A DNA stretch of 64,000 bases from Siderastrea siderea (lineage: Eukaryota; Cnidaria; Anthozoa; Scleractinia; Rhizangiidae). Shown in pieces: positions 1 to 11,901 of this stretch. Below the pieces are notes generated by a model. The model had not been told where the DNA came from and did no database searches. It saw only the letters and a list, made by a program, of their open reading frames with translations. Numbering within the stretch: the stretch's first letter is position 1; each line of letters opens with the position of its first letter. The translations under genes and the position numbers were made by a program. The stretch is taken from the NCBI GenBank assembly GCA_964030785.1, contig OZ034968.1, forward strand, positions 33,056,686-33,120,685. Direction: 5' to 3'.

Positions 1-1295
1 TCCGCTGTTAGGTTAGCCTATCTATATATATTAAGCTTAAGGCGTGTGTAGGGTTAGCGTAAATAATGTTTTATGCCGAATTCATATTCATGGAAGAAAT
101 ATAATTCTTTCAAACCATCTCAAATCGGCTTGTTTGTCAGTTACATTGTATGCATTAACTCTCTTTACACCGAGTTTATGGTTTTTAAACAAAGTGCAGA
201 GAAGGAGCAGAACGTCTTGGGAATACTTTGGAACCACATCCAAGATGAACTGAATTATGATCTGAGCAAGACACCGGGGGATGTTGATGCTCAACCAGCG
301 ACAAGACGACTGGGTCTCAGTACTGCTACAAGATTCTTTGACCCCTAAGGATTAATTTTACCATTTGGATTACTTTGCCATTTAAGATCATCTTTCAGAA
401 GCTATGCAAAGCCTACAGAGACTGGAACGAGTTGGTTGATACTGAGCTCAATCAACAGTGGTTGTCAACTTTGTCAGACCTGAGACAAACTGAGAGAATG
501 AGCTTTAAGAGATGCTATGCTTAGGGGCTGAATGGAAATGAAATCAAATCTGTCCACCTCCACTGTTTTGCAGACGCGTCAGAGAAGGCTTGTGGAGCCA
601 TTGTGTACATGAGGGCACAACTTGAGTCAAGGGTAAAATGCCAGATAGTGGCGTCAAAAACCCGTTATGCGAATAGTTGACTAGACTAGCTGTTTACAGC
701 TTAGTAACCTCGTCCATTGAAGAGGAAGCAACAGAAGACGAAGAAAGTTTCGAGAACATTATTACGTCAGAGATTTTCAGTTCTGTTACGAAGCTGATAG
801 GAGTTACTGCAATAGTGTTGCTATTTGTTGAGAAATTGAAGAGGGGAGCAGTAGTAAACCTCGCGCGAAAGGTTCACAGATTGTACACGAAATGTCAAGA
901 CGGGAAAAATATTTAACGACTGTTCTTTCGCAGTTTTGGAAACGTTGGCAGAAGGAATACTTAACGGAATTACATGTTCATCACAACTGCAGCTTGAAGA
1001 ACAGGCAGCCATCAATAAATGTTAGAGATGTTGTTTGTATACACAAGGATAAGGCGCCAAAACAACTTTAGAGTAAAGGAGTCGTCAAATCTCTCATTAC
1101 TGGTCAAGATGGATATCACAGAGGAGCTGTTGTGAAAATGCGGAGTGGAGATGGGGTCATTGAGGTTACGAGGCCCCTAAGGAAGTGCTACCCCATGGAA
1201 ATCGAACCACAAGTGCGGGAACGACGAAACAGGAACACTAATTTCCCTATAACTTTTGTGGAGAACGCTGAACAAGAACGTGTCGATGAACATTA
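1..1295 (+). pseudogene. BEL/Pao LTR-retrotransposon pol remnant
   Basis: Pieces of a BEL/Pao-type polyprotein lie in order on the plus strand in several frames with stops. About 200-345 resembles the end of reverse transcriptase ([12 protein letters not shown]). About 330-660 carries the stretch leading into RNase H, including [14 protein letters not shown]. About 740-915 resembles the linker before integrase (SSVTKLIGVTA). About 1,021-1,210 matches the integrase C-terminal tail, with TGQDG and RGAVVK followed by RPLRKCYP. The RNase H and integrase cores are missing between these pieces, so the copy is internally deleted and dead. No LTR was seen; the left end may lie outside the window. Assignment is by motif recognition. 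Confidence 0.75.
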
Positions 1296-1859
1296 AGTCT
1301 ATCGAGACACTGAACTTTACACTTACTAACACTGAATGAATGAGTCGATACTTTAGTTGATTGACGTGTGTCAAACAAATAGAGGGGTGTGTAAGAAATA
1401 ATTTTACACATAAATTACACGAGGCGCGAAAAGTATACCACGTGTCCAAGGTTAAGAAAACAACACCCAAAAAAAGAACTGAATCTTTGTTGGAATCTCG
1501 TGGAGTTGAGACCAGTCTAGAGTACAGATTAACAAGTTTGTAACGAAACATTTATTACGTAAGGAAACCTTTTTCATGAGGAAAGAACCTTCATTGACTA
1601 ATGAAGGTGTAGACCTTCATTGACTAAAATTGTGAAGAAATAGTTTGGGAAGTTAACCGTAGAGAATTAATCATCAGTTATTTAGATACAACAGGAATTT
1701 CGTCGTAGTTGGTTGTTCACGGTCACTGGACGATTAGTGTTTAATGATATATGGAGTAATGGGTGGGGACGGTAGAGGGTGATGTTTTGACCGTGGTATT
1801 CTCGGTAGGCTAATACAATTGACAATTGATTGGTCTGCCGTCAGTTGTAGCCTTTTCTG
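1296..1859. other. Animal intergenic DNA, nothing recognised
   Basis: AT-rich sequence after the retroelement remnant. A short direct duplication of an ACCTTCATTGACTAA-like word occurs near 1,590-1,625. I see no gene, RNA or clear terminal repeat. Confidence 0.5.
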
Positions 1860-2935
1860 GATAAAACTGGAAACAAGATATACCCTGTCCCACTGAACAA
1901 CACTAAAGCTCAAAAAGAAAAAAATAAACAGAAAAATTAAAGCTCAACGCGTTGGTATCTTGTTTATTATAACTAAGGAAAATAAAACAAAAGAATAAGA
2001 ATTGAATAGCCAGTATCTATTGTCTAATAGCTATTAGGTATCGCTCTAATAATTGGCTTAGGAGGCGCGAGACACTTGAAAACTTCTACCATTAAGAGAA
2101 TTTGTGGTTTTTTGGTAATCTCATACCCATGTCCTCCACAGTCATTTCAGTATGCACGTGATAGCTGTGTACGAAGCTATTTCTTGTTGCTTTGTGACGT
2201 GTCAGGCCATGGCCAAATGGCCATGTCAACACAAGTTTGGGAATGGGAACTTGCGTAGGAAGACATGCGCATGGGTGCCCAAATGGGCCCTCAAGTAGCC
2301 GCAAACTTCAACGCAAGTTGCAAAAAATCCATTTCAGTCAGCCTTCCGCGCGCCCGCACTAAAGGGACAACAATGCTGTAGCCAACTTGTGTCTACTAGC
2401 GTTGAGTGGCCAAACGGTTAAAAAAAATTGTGTTCACGTGCATGTAAATTTGAGCTCGATCAAAGTAGACGCAAGTATTCCATTCTCGTTCCCCAGGGCC
2501 CGCGTTAACCTTTTCCAGCGGACAGGCAACGAGGAAAAAGTATTCGCAAGATCCATTGCAAGTACACGCAAGTAGTGGCCAAACGGAGTCACAAGTTATT
2601 GCCAGCAGTTTTTAACTTGCGACGGAATAAAAGCGAAGAAGCCTGACCTCAACAAACCACACGCAAGGTTTATCCAAATTAATCAGGTGGAGTTAGATGA
2701 GTCATGTCAATAGGAAATGTAGCCTGGGTAGAAGGAGGAATAAGGGGAAAGTAGAGGGGGGATTAGCAAGCACGTTTTCCTCCCGTTTGTCGCCTGCCAC
2801 CCAGGCTACATGTCGTATTGACATGACTCATCTAACTCCACCCAATCAAGGAGGATGAACCCTGGTTGTGTTTAGTTGAGTCCAAGATTCTTCACATTTA
2901 CTTGTCCAGAGTACAACAACCAAATAATTTCGTTA
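1860..2935. repeat. Dispersed animal repeat, copy A (uninterrupted)
   Basis: This stretch aligns by eye with 14,355-17,025. Shared words include CTGTCCCACTGAACAA near the left end, CATTTCAGTA plus GCACGTGATA in the middle, and GAGTGGCCAAACGGTTAAAA. Both copies finish in the same fold-back structure. Copy A is continuous, whereas copy B carries two extra blocks, so this copy shows the empty sites. No coding potential was recognised. It is probably a non-autonomous transposon or composite repeat; class unknown. Confidence 0.6.
2642..2888. repeat. Fold-back (palindromic) repeat, copy A
   Basis: The left half (CTCAACAAACCACACGCA, then GGTGGAGTTAGATGAGTCAT and TGTAGCCTGGGTAG) is mirrored as the reverse complement in the right half. 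The two arms are over 80 bases each, imperfect, and separated by a short G-rich loop. A second copy lies at 16,733-16,976. This is the architecture of a fold-back MITE. Confidence 0.7.
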
Positions 2936-3658
2936 CATGCTATTACTAGGCGACTGTGGCGTGGGTACTCAGTGTACGCTTGTAATTGTCATAAAATCGT
3001 TCGTGTACTTTTACCAACTCAAAAGTGTCCAAAACAAGCAAATCTACCCTTCTCCTGTAACAAACTAATGGAGATAATTGAGCTTCAATCCCGTCGAGTA
3101 TTTTGGAAGTTTAAGACTTGGAGTACGTTTTCAAACCAGAGGAAACAAGTTGCAGCTGTGGTAGAATAATACCAATAGCTTTTCCATACCATTCTGGTAT
3201 TACTTTAACAAAACAAGGATTTCAAAAACCAGTTCAGTCGCTCAAATAGTATTTGTATGATTTTGAAGTTATGAAGTTTAAATAACCAATTTTCCTTCCT
3301 GATTGATAAAGATTTTGGGTTATGCTTGTGCTGGGTACTAAACCGCACCATATCACATAGTTAAGTTCACGAATGTGCTAAGGAGACATTACTATAAGCG
3401 GCCAATATCATAGAAATTCAGGTCATGTTTGTTTTAAGGTTAGGCAAGATAACTGCGCATGCCTAGGCGACTATTGAACAGTAAGTCAAGACAGTTTCCA
3501 CTAGCTAAGTGATTATTGGCCAGTTAGTCAACACAATTTTGCTTTATAGCTAAATGGAGGTGATTGTTAACTCTATTCCCGTCTCTCTGCTATCTTAGCA
3601 GAGCAATAATAAGGAAAACCAAAATGAGAGGATTTCGTGTAAGATTTTCGGATCTTTA
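2936..3658. other. Animal intergenic DNA, nothing recognised
   Basis: No gene, RNA or repeat structure recognised. The short open frame at 2,876-3,169 has no recognisable domain and overlaps the end of the neighbouring repeat. Confidence 0.5.
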
Positions 3659-3857
3659 TCATACGTCGGTAAAGTATGGTCGTCAGAGTCACTAGTCCTG
3701 AGAAGGACTGTTTGTGGTGACATTGATCGAGGTTTCGACAACCTGAACGGATGGCGACTTCCGCTCAGGTTGTCGAAACGTCACTTAATGTCACCACAAA
3801 TAGTCCTTCTCAGGACCAAACTTAGCCGGACGATCATACTTTTCCGACTTATGGTAT
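3659..3857. repeat. Fold-back MITE of about 200 bp
   Basis: The ends are inverted copies of one another: CGTCGGTAAAGTATGGTCGT on the left against the reverse complement of the CGATCATACTTTTCCGACTT region on the right. Inside lies a longer mirrored stretch, TCCTGAGAAGGACTGTTTGT with ATAGTCCTTCTCAGGA, and CGACAACCTGA in the core. It resembles a repeat I associate with cnidarian genomes. No target duplication was resolved. Confidence 0.65.
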
Positions 3858-3879
3858 GACTCCTGGGTTCAAACCGGAT

Positions 3880-4405
3880 ACACTGATACGCTTCTGCCTA
3901 TCGTCCACACCAGGAACGATCGAAAACGATGACAAAAATGGAGACTTTTGAATAGTCTCGAAAGTGGAAAATTTTCAAGACCCACGGTTTTTCAGTGTAG
4001 ATGGGTGAAAAAGCATTGTTTCGAAAGCACTGTAGTGCGTGGACGGCTAACAACGGGGACATTCAAAACTCTGACGACATTTTGGATTGTTTTAGCGAAG
4101 GAAATAGTCGGGAACTTATAAAACATATCATTTTTAAAATGACAACGTATTAGTGTGAACAGGTGAAAATGATACGAAAACGCTTTTGTGGAAAAAATAT
4201 TTTGAAACGTTTTTGGGCATCTGATAACGGACTAGACTTTGCTTAATGCAATAGTGTGGACGGAGAGTGAACTTGGTCACTCAGACTCACTTACCGAGGA
4301 GTTTCCTGATCCAGTTTAGTTTTCTTTGTTAATCCCTGTTAAGCCATGTCCTTAGCAAACTCCACGGGTCCATTGTCCAACTTTGCATTCATCATTTCTC
4401 ATTCA
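3880..4405 (-). repeat. Duplicated segment, copy 1, with an exon-like tail
   Basis: This stretch is similar to 17,745-18,332. Both have a purine-rich part with words such as CGTTTCGAAAGCACTGTAG-like runs, then the shared GAGGAGTTTCCTGATCCAG. On the minus strand the end reads as a short peptide containing NAKLDNGPVEFAKDMA, followed by a stop that copy 2 lacks. This looks like a broken duplicate of a coding exon. The protein was not recognised. Confidence 0.5.
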
Positions 4406-7088
4406 CAGATCTCCTGTACTTGTGTTCTTTAGTCAGCATGGAGTCCGGAAATCCTAAGTCTTGCCAGTTTTACGGAACATTCATGTAAAATTCAATCACA
4501 GAAGAGGAAATTATACATTTTATGGTCATTGCAGTCGTAAACATAATTTTTTTTTCCTTATCATTCATTAGATATACACCCATAATCTGGGTGTCGTGCT
4601 AACCTGTACTGTCCAGGGTGGGAGTTCTGTCTGGTCAGCAGTCGTGGTGTCTTTATCTGCATCTCGTGTGACTCCTCGAGTCTCTGCACTGGACACCAGG
4701 CCACGTGATTCTGTGCAAGGGGCTCAAAAGAATCCTTTTTAGCAAGGCTCACACACACACACACGGAAAAACTATCAAGTCATAGACCTAGGACATGCAG
4801 ATTTTTCGCATTGGGAAAATGGCTTCAATAACTAAAAATACCCAGTCTCGTGAGGGGCTTTTCGGGGACAGCAAAACACATAATAGCAATCAACTAAACA
4901 AGTTAAGAACCACAAATTGCAGGCAGCAGACCAGCTGCCTGTTTAAAAGCATGGCCAAGGAGCTGAACTTGTGTCTGCAAACATCAACTTCTGCAACTGG
5001 TCAGAAAGAGACCATACAGGACTTTCAGGTTTGCACTTAACTGCCAGATCTCTTTAAGACGGCACGAAAATTAGAAAGGGAACGCAAAACACGCGGGATC
5101 CGGGGATGAGATTGTGGTTTAGGCCACGAAGGGCAGGAGCATATCACGTGATAGGCTTCTGCGAAGGGATAATAAAACGCCTTTCGGGGTGGAAAAGTGA
5201 CTCGCTAAAAAAGGCGTTTTAGTTTCCCTTCGAGGTCTAAGCCGCAGAAAAACACAGAGAAACACAAGAATAAGCCATAGGTGAGTTCAAAAGAGGTTAT
5301 TTTACATTTTAGCGCAAGCAATGTTTTCCATACCGACTCTTATAATGGTGTAGTGCTCGGGCTGTAAACGTGATCCCCGAGAAAAGCGCTTTTAAAATTG
5401 CTCTTATGAGATCAGACTGTAAACGGGTTAAAAACAGTGGAAACGTAAGAAAACGAGAAAAGTGAGTTATATGAAAGGCAATTTTATGTCGCATTTAGCT
5501 CATTTTAGTCATTTTAGGTGCTTGTAACATTTCCCATACAATTTGTTTTATGACACAGCCGAAGAGAGTTAGATTATTATACTGTGGTTGAAAGCCTCAG
5601 TTAGCGAGCTTGGGCGACCTGTGGTACAAGAGATAAAAAACAGAAATCAAAATGAAACAACAATCAAGTCTGGATTACCAATCGGCTCAAAAAGCGTTAG
5701 ATACCTTTCTTACTTTCTTGCTTTCCATGCATTGCACGACTCTGTTGTTTTACCCTCAGTCATGTACAATATCGTTTCACAGATAACAAAGGGTCCTTGT
5801 CCATTTTATCGCTTGTCTACTTATGTCTGTTACCATGCAAACAGCATATTTAGTTTCAAGGTTCGTGTTTCTCAGAAATCTCGTGACTTCCAACTCACCT
5901 CAGATTACACAGCTTTGGGCTTCGTAGGTGACGTTTTTCGTTCCGTCGACTAATCTTCACTGTTCGCAATAATAAGAAATTCAAATCAATCCTTCGATGA
6001 AGGGAATCGCCAATACTGTTTGCTAACCTGAGCGGACAAAGCTTTAGCAGAGTTTCAGTGGGACGAGCAACTTCCTGTTTGCGTGTGGAAAAGACTAGAC
6101 AGAGTATCGGTATGTCTGTTTACTTTTGATTCCCCCATAGCACACATTTAGCTTTCATATTCATAACTATAACGCACTTTTTCTACTGCCACTTAGTTGA
6201 TATTGATGTGCAGACGCCGCTAACGAAATGATCGTGGAACTAGTGATCTAAACCTAGTCGCGTGTCCGACGAAATTGTTCGCGTGAGTCGGGTTGCATCG
6301 GCGTCTACAAACAGACGCACGGTCACGAAAACTCAGTGTTGCATTTAGGGATGGGTTCATCATCCCCCAGTTTATAATACAGAGCGAAAGGAGAAAAACC
6401 TTTGATGATATTACGCTTACCCAAGTAAACATTGCAGTGATAACCCTAGGTAATTTTTGTTGATTTTTCAGACTGAATTAAGGCAGTGTTCATTTAATTC
6501 TTACATATTAATTTTGCTAAATTTTGGAGCGGTGTAATCAACGTTTAATGAGAACCGAATTGTTATTCTTCTGTATTTATTATTGATATTTTTACGGGCT
6601 CTATGTGATCGTGAATTGTTTGTATGTAACTTTAGCCAGTGGGCATCACTCGAGAAAACAGATCGAAAATTTTCGGACCTGTTTCTTTCTAACCTTTTTC
6701 TTTCGGAAAAGAAAAATTTTCGGAGGTTTTTCCCGCATTTTTCAGACGTTAATGGTTCGCTCGATTTTCTTGATTGCTGAAAAAAATCCGTATAAGCGTC
6801 ATTATAGCATTGCCAAACGAGCGATTTATCGTTGATCCGATCGATTAAATAGTTCGACCGCATATATCTTATATATAATACATGAAGCGGATTAAGTGTT
6901 CTCCACTTATCACGGTAAAACGGCGAAGTTACAAAAAGCCACAACCACACCATTTCTATACTTTCCTGGCAAGGATGTGCGCAATTTGGTTTTACGCGAG
7001 GAGAATTATGTTGATGTTCACACCAACATAAAATACCAAGCTTTCGTTCGATAACTACTAACAGTAATTAAAAATATATCCACGCATC
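4406..7088. other. Animal intergenic DNA with small repeats
   Basis: A (CA)n tract lies at 4,750-4,763. An inverted repeat of about 22-base arms lies at 5,162-5,232. Short unrelated open frames, including 5,588-5,953 and 6,501-6,953, show no domain, signal peptide or splice context that I can support. Confidence 0.45.
5162..5232. repeat. Short inverted repeat
   Basis: CGAAGGGATAATAAAACGCC is mirrored by GGCGTTTTAGTTTCCCTTCG with a loop of about 26 bases. It is probably a small fold-back element or the remains of one. Confidence 0.5.
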
Positions 7089-7090
7089 CT

Positions 7091-7119
7091 TATTTATTTA
7101 TTTATTTATTTATTTATTT
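7091..7119. repeat. TATT tetranucleotide microsatellite
   Basis: About seven tandem TATT units. Confidence 0.9.
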
Positions 7120-7660
7120 GTAATTTCTTTCTTTTTTCACATATGTATATATTTTTTATGTTAATTACTTGACTTGCTTACTGTAATTTCTTTATTTATA
7201 TACGTATATTTGTCACTTGACTTCTTTCGTTCTATATTAATGTAAACACTACCGGCCCAGACTAGCTACCGCTATTTGCGGGATAGTGTAGTCCTTTTTA
7301 TTTCACTTATAAAATTGAATAATAAACTTTGAAACTGGGAAACTTTGAATCGAAAAGATCCACTTTGCGAGAATTTCCAGAATAGTCGCACGTTTCTCTC
7401 ACAAAGCAAACATCGCGCCATGTTTCAAGCGCTTATGCAAATTGGTATCAGGCTTTCAAAATATCGTGTTGTAGACTTGCTCCAAGTCGCCCTCATCGAC
7501 TGATATTAATTTGCCTTGTGTTTTGCAAGTATAGGGAGCAAAGCGAACTTCAATGAGGTCGCAAAGCGACCGAGCGAGCGACCAAGTCGCGAGAGGCCTA
7601 CTAACCTGAAAAAAATGAAAGGACTTGGGAAAGTCAATCGTGTTGTTGAGTGGTGAATTG

Positions 7661-7859
7661 CTGCTAACAAACGAATCATAAACAATTCTCTTCGCGTTCT
7701 CGTTATTGGAAATCGGATTAAGCGATTTCTTTCATCTATTCCTGCGGGATAGCTGAAATCTCTAGAAACAATTTGAGGCCAAAGTTTTCTTTCCTCCGTC
7801 AGGATAAATGTCAGTTTGAGGAACGCGAAAAGAATTGTTTATGATTCGTTTGTTAGCAG
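7661..7859. repeat. TIR-bearing MITE of about 199 bp
   Basis: The left end CTGCTAACAAACGAATCATA continues into AACAATTCTCTTCGCGTTC. The right end is its reverse complement, ending in ATGATTCGTTTGTTAGCAG, so the terminal repeats are nearly 40 bases with one or two mismatches. The interior is non-coding. No target duplication was identified with confidence. Confidence 0.7.
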
Positions 7860-9526
7860 GAGCTAAAAACTTTAATCAATTATTTCTCGAAAACACTCCC
7901 ATAAAAAATGTTTAAAATCGGTACAACTGAAGACAATTATATGAACTACAAGTCCTATAAATAGCTTTAAAAACGAATGTCTGGATTTCCTACAATTAAG
8001 AAAAAGTAAAAATAGCAATGACGTCACCGAGTTGCTATGGCTACGACGATCAAGAAAACAAACCCCACTTTTTTAACTTCAATCTATACCCTACAAATAG
8101 GTGTAACTCCATTTCCTGTTTCGTTTAAGGCATCTTTGTATTTTGTGGTCGAAGAGAATAGGTGTGGTTGGTGAAAAACCGGGTCTAGCCACCTTAATTA
8201 ACAGTTGCTTTCAGTATCAATTGACAGTTACTGAAGCCTGCGCATTTAGATCAGTCCGAAACTAACCTTGATAGCAGAGTAATGTTCCATAAGCTATGAA
8301 TGCATATTGCTCCGTTTTAAGTATCGTTTTTCTAAACTTGTATATTTAGCCTGTATTGAGAACGTGAATTTACTTTATTTCTCTTTCATTATTTCCCACA
8401 TGAATTTGGCTCTGTGATATTGTTGGTTATTAACATCATTAATTGACTTTTGCTTCTGAGCGGGACTCACACGATAAAAACGTACCGAGACGTAATAGAT
8501 GCATATTAACAAGTTTTCTTGTAAGGAAAGATCAGACTACTACACCTTTTAGCCCCGCACTCTTTTAAACCGTTTTAGCAGTAGCCATGTTTCAGGTTTG
8601 GTTCATAAATCAAGCGATGACCAAATCTGGGCAGTTTATAAAATATTAAATAAGAAACTTCCAAAGTGGTTTATGCTAACAAATAACCACTCAGTTAACT
8701 AATGTTTCAGGCTTCAGTTGGCTCTCGCTCTAGAACATTTAGTCCACCCTTCACTTGTTGGATTCATAGGCACGAAACATGATGCTATTTTCACAAGGAC
8801 AACTATGGTACATATTTCACTGCATTACTGTTGACTGAATTACAGTTGACGCCAGAAAGTACCTCAGACATCCAACTCGAAGATCCCGGCACTCACACAG
8901 CTACAGCTTCATTCCTTTATCTACTAGTACCTCCTAACTAACGTAACGTAGCATGCAATTAACCTATCAGACGCCTTTTGCCCTCTTAAATCCGTCGATA
9001 AATGAGTCAGAATATCAAATGAGACTTCAAAGGAAGTTGGGGAACTTTCAACAGCATATTTACTTTGTCTCGTTTCACACAGTTTTCAGTTGCCTGTGTT
9101 CCATTCAGTTTACTGGCCTTTTATATCTACAAAATCTTTAAAGGTAACACTAGCAAAAAAACTATCATCAATGGAAACCTAAGGCACTGCAAGTTAAACA
9201 GCTTTCAATTGAATGGCAACACTTCACGAATTTATCATGAATTTCAAGAAAAGAAAGGGCGGCACACTCGCGAAAGAGACAAGTAAACCAAAAAAATGGA
9301 GGCAATCGTTTCTTTTTCCCCTCCACTACTGAAGGTTGATTTCAAGGAAAACAGATTTTTTTTGGGGGGGGAGGGTAAAACTTGAGATAGCGAGAGTGAC
9401 TGTGATTCAAGTTACTGCCTTATTGTGCTTTCAGTGTCTTCTCTTTAGGTCTTTAACGTTGGTTATTCAGTGCCATTATTTTAGCGTTTCCCCTTTAACG
9501 TTCAACAAAATTTTTCGCCGTCGCAA
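7860..9526. other. Animal intergenic DNA, nothing recognised
   Basis: Non-coding by inspection. The small frames at 8,953-9,286 and 9,336-9,563 have no recognisable motifs. A poly-G run occurs at about 9,363-9,371. Confidence 0.45.
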
Positions 9527-9710
9527 ATTTCCCTTTTGTATACGGTCGTTGCCATTTTTTTAAAAGATACTTAGAAAATTTTTGAACTGTTATTGAAAAT
9601 TTTTCTACTAAAAAAAAGACATTCGCAACCCAGAATCGAACCCGGTCCTTTCGTGTGCTAATCTCTCTTCCTTACCACTACACTACCACGCCAATCCGCC
9701 GCAACTCCGA
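9527..9710 (-). repeat. tRNA-derived SINE, copy 1
   Basis: On the minus strand the head contains an A-box-like GGTAGTGTAGTGGTAAG and a B-box GGTTCGATTCT about 40 bases later, the two internal RNA polymerase III promoter parts of a tRNA. It is followed by a tail ending in AAATGGCAACGACCGTATAC. The same unit occurs at 17,285-17,460 in the opposite orientation. The head does not fold as a clean tRNA, so I call it a SINE and not a functional tRNA. Confidence 0.75.
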
Positions 9711-10027
9711 AAAATTCAAAGAGGAAAGGCGATTTGATTCGAGGGATTTGCGATAATGAGAAGCCTAACGTATCTAAAGTCAATGAAAAAATAATCAGTG
9801 CACCATCCCTTTCTCTTTTACTATAAATATGACTGCTTCTTATTCCTCACGGTACGTGTTTTACAATAGCAGCAGTTCCTTAAAAACTTCAAACCAGCAT
9901 TTAATATTAGGCGGAAACAGTGGCCGCATCACAGACTACAATTCCCACTGCCCCTGGTGGAATAAGCAACAATCCTAAGGTAATAAAAGAAAATTGTTTT
10001 CTTAGATTGAACAGGAAGTTTGTCTCC

Positions 10028-10733
10028 ATGGCTGGTGCGGTACCATCAGCCTCATCCACCAAGGAGACGACCAACTATGCTAGGTTGTGTCGTCTCCTGG
10101 TGGATGTTGGAACACAGGCACTCAGAGACGCATTCAACGCCATTCACCTTCCAGCTAATCTGCACACTGTTTTGGCGGGAAACAAAGCTGTATTGCAGTC
10201 GCTGAAAGCGCGAAAGATAATCAACCCAACTCAGTGGGGCAAGCTCTTCCCCGTGATCCCCTCTTCCGTTTCAAGTGCATCTTTTGACATCACTTTGCTG
10301 ATGGTCTTGTTGCGAAACATTTGTGGCTTAGCTGCTCCCGCAACTGGCTGGGATGCCCTTCCCGCTGCAACAGATGTCAGTCTTGAAGCAGATATCGCTC
10401 GTATTAAGTACTTCAGAAACACGGTGTATGCGCACGCAGAGCATGCTTCTGTTGACGATGCAACATTTAACACGTATTGGTATGAGATCCGGGACGCTCT
10501 GGTGCGGCTGGGGGGAATTGCCTACAGGGCAGCTGTTGACAATCTTGAAATGGAATGCATGGACCCTGATGTGGAGGAACATTACAAAGAGCTTCTTCAA
10601 CAGTGGAAAAACGACGAAGATAACATAAAAGAGGAACTGAAAGAAATCGGCTTTCACATAAAAAACCTCACGAAAAAGATTGATGATTTAGTAACATCAA
10701 CTGTGACTTCTAAGGAGGAAACAGTTGATGAAG
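10028..10733 (+). CDS. Exon 1: DZIP3-type HEPN domain of a HEPN-TRIM-NHL protein
   Basis: This exon encodes residues 1-235 of a predicted 826-residue protein. The fold matches the HEPN domain seen in DZIP3-like proteins, with signatures LLVDVGTQALRD, NPTQWGKLFP, LLRNICGL and LEADIARIKYFRN. The HEPN RNase-type motif is present as RNTVYAH, with Arg130 and His136. The exon ends in a coiled, charged stretch (about residues 190-230). I start at the ATG at 10,028, which has a Kozak-like context; the frame is open further upstream, so extra N-terminal sequence is possible. The exon ends at a consensus donor, AAG|GTGAGT, in phase 1, and the acceptor at 11,900-11,901 restores the frame. HEPN domains often cut or bind RNA; that role here is inferred. 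Residue pair and domain are seen; RNase activity is not shown. Confidence 0.8.
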
Positions 10734-11901
10734 GTGAGTTGTGCTCAAATATTTAAAATTCGAGGTTTATCCAATAACGTCAATCTTAATACCCTGGGTG
10801 CCAAAGAAAGAAGCGACGCTCACACACCGCATATTGGCGGCTTTCCCACCCAAACATCACGCTGAAAAACCTCTGGCACCGAGGTCACCCAGGGTACAAT
10901 CTTCATCACATTTTCGCAGCTTTGATTGCAATGACATGCGCAACACCAGAAACTGCTTTACTGACAAAACTGAGGAGCTATACGTGGCTGAAGATTGATA
11001 GCTATCTTGTAATAAGCCAAACGTTAGTTTTATGACGATGATCACAATTCTCGTTCTCGCCTTTTTCATGATGTAATTGAATGACACGCCTTTAAAAATC
11101 CGTCTTCAGCAGTTCACCTGCGCAGCATTTAGAAAACGGTCGGTCTACACAAGCGATTTTTTTTTTGGCACTTTTTAATGCACATTTTGTCGCACTCCAG
11201 CTCGGGATAAAAATTAAAAGTGTAAACAAGCGGCGATTTTAATGCGATTTGTCGCCTTGATATTGAGGACGTTTTCACCATGTTTAAAACTTGATGGAAC
11301 TTGGACCACCTTGGCGGCGATTTTGGGAATTTGTAGCTAACATCGCATTCGAATCGCAGAGAAATCGCAACGACATTGCCGGTAGTTTACACTTGAGAAC
11401 AAAAGTAGCATTGAGAGCGCGACAAATTGCGTTGTTGAGCAACGCAGACGTTCTTAGGGTTGGTCACGTGATCCATTCCTCCTCACCAGTGAAAAATTTG
11501 CTGGAGACTATATACACAAGAGCAGAAACGGGACTCAAATGTTTTAATTTTGATTCTGTTTGTTGATTATCGATATTAGCACAATGCGTCTAGCACACGC
11601 ATAAGTGGACAACATTTCACTTTAAGATAAAAAATTTCATCGTTGACTTTAGCAGAATAAAGGGAATCAGTTAGTGATCCTTAGTTCATTAAAGTGAATT
11701 TCAAATCTTCCTCCTCAAATACTATGAAACAACTCTGTTAACCCGTAAGACTTTGCATGTTGATTTTGGTGCTTTATACCTCGGCACTGTAGACTTGTAC
11801 TCCTTTTTTTTTACAGTCCACTGGTACTTGGGAATAATAATTTGCAAAAACATATCATTGAAAATACCTTATTACTTTCCCTTTCTTCTTCGTATGCCCA
11901 G
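10734..11901 (+). other. Intron of the HEPN-TRIM-NHL gene
   Basis: The interval begins GTGAGT and ends with the acceptor GTATGCCCAG. Splicing joins a one-base and a two-base part codon (G plus TT), keeping the frame open. The intron carries a small element whose ends are TACCCTGGGTG at 10,790 and its complement near 10,890. At 11,140-11,420 there is repeat-like sequence rich in GCGAC/GTCGC words. No coding frame of note lies inside. Confidence 0.7.

Noticed and set aside
6501..6953. A 150-codon open frame on the minus strand
   Set aside because: Basic, low-complexity peptide with no domain or splice context; overlaps other chance frames on both strands.
9985..10011. A very short intron between AAGGTAATA and TTTTCTTAG upstream of the HEPN exon
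   Set aside because: It would be only about 26 bases, too short for normal splicing, and the frame is open through it.
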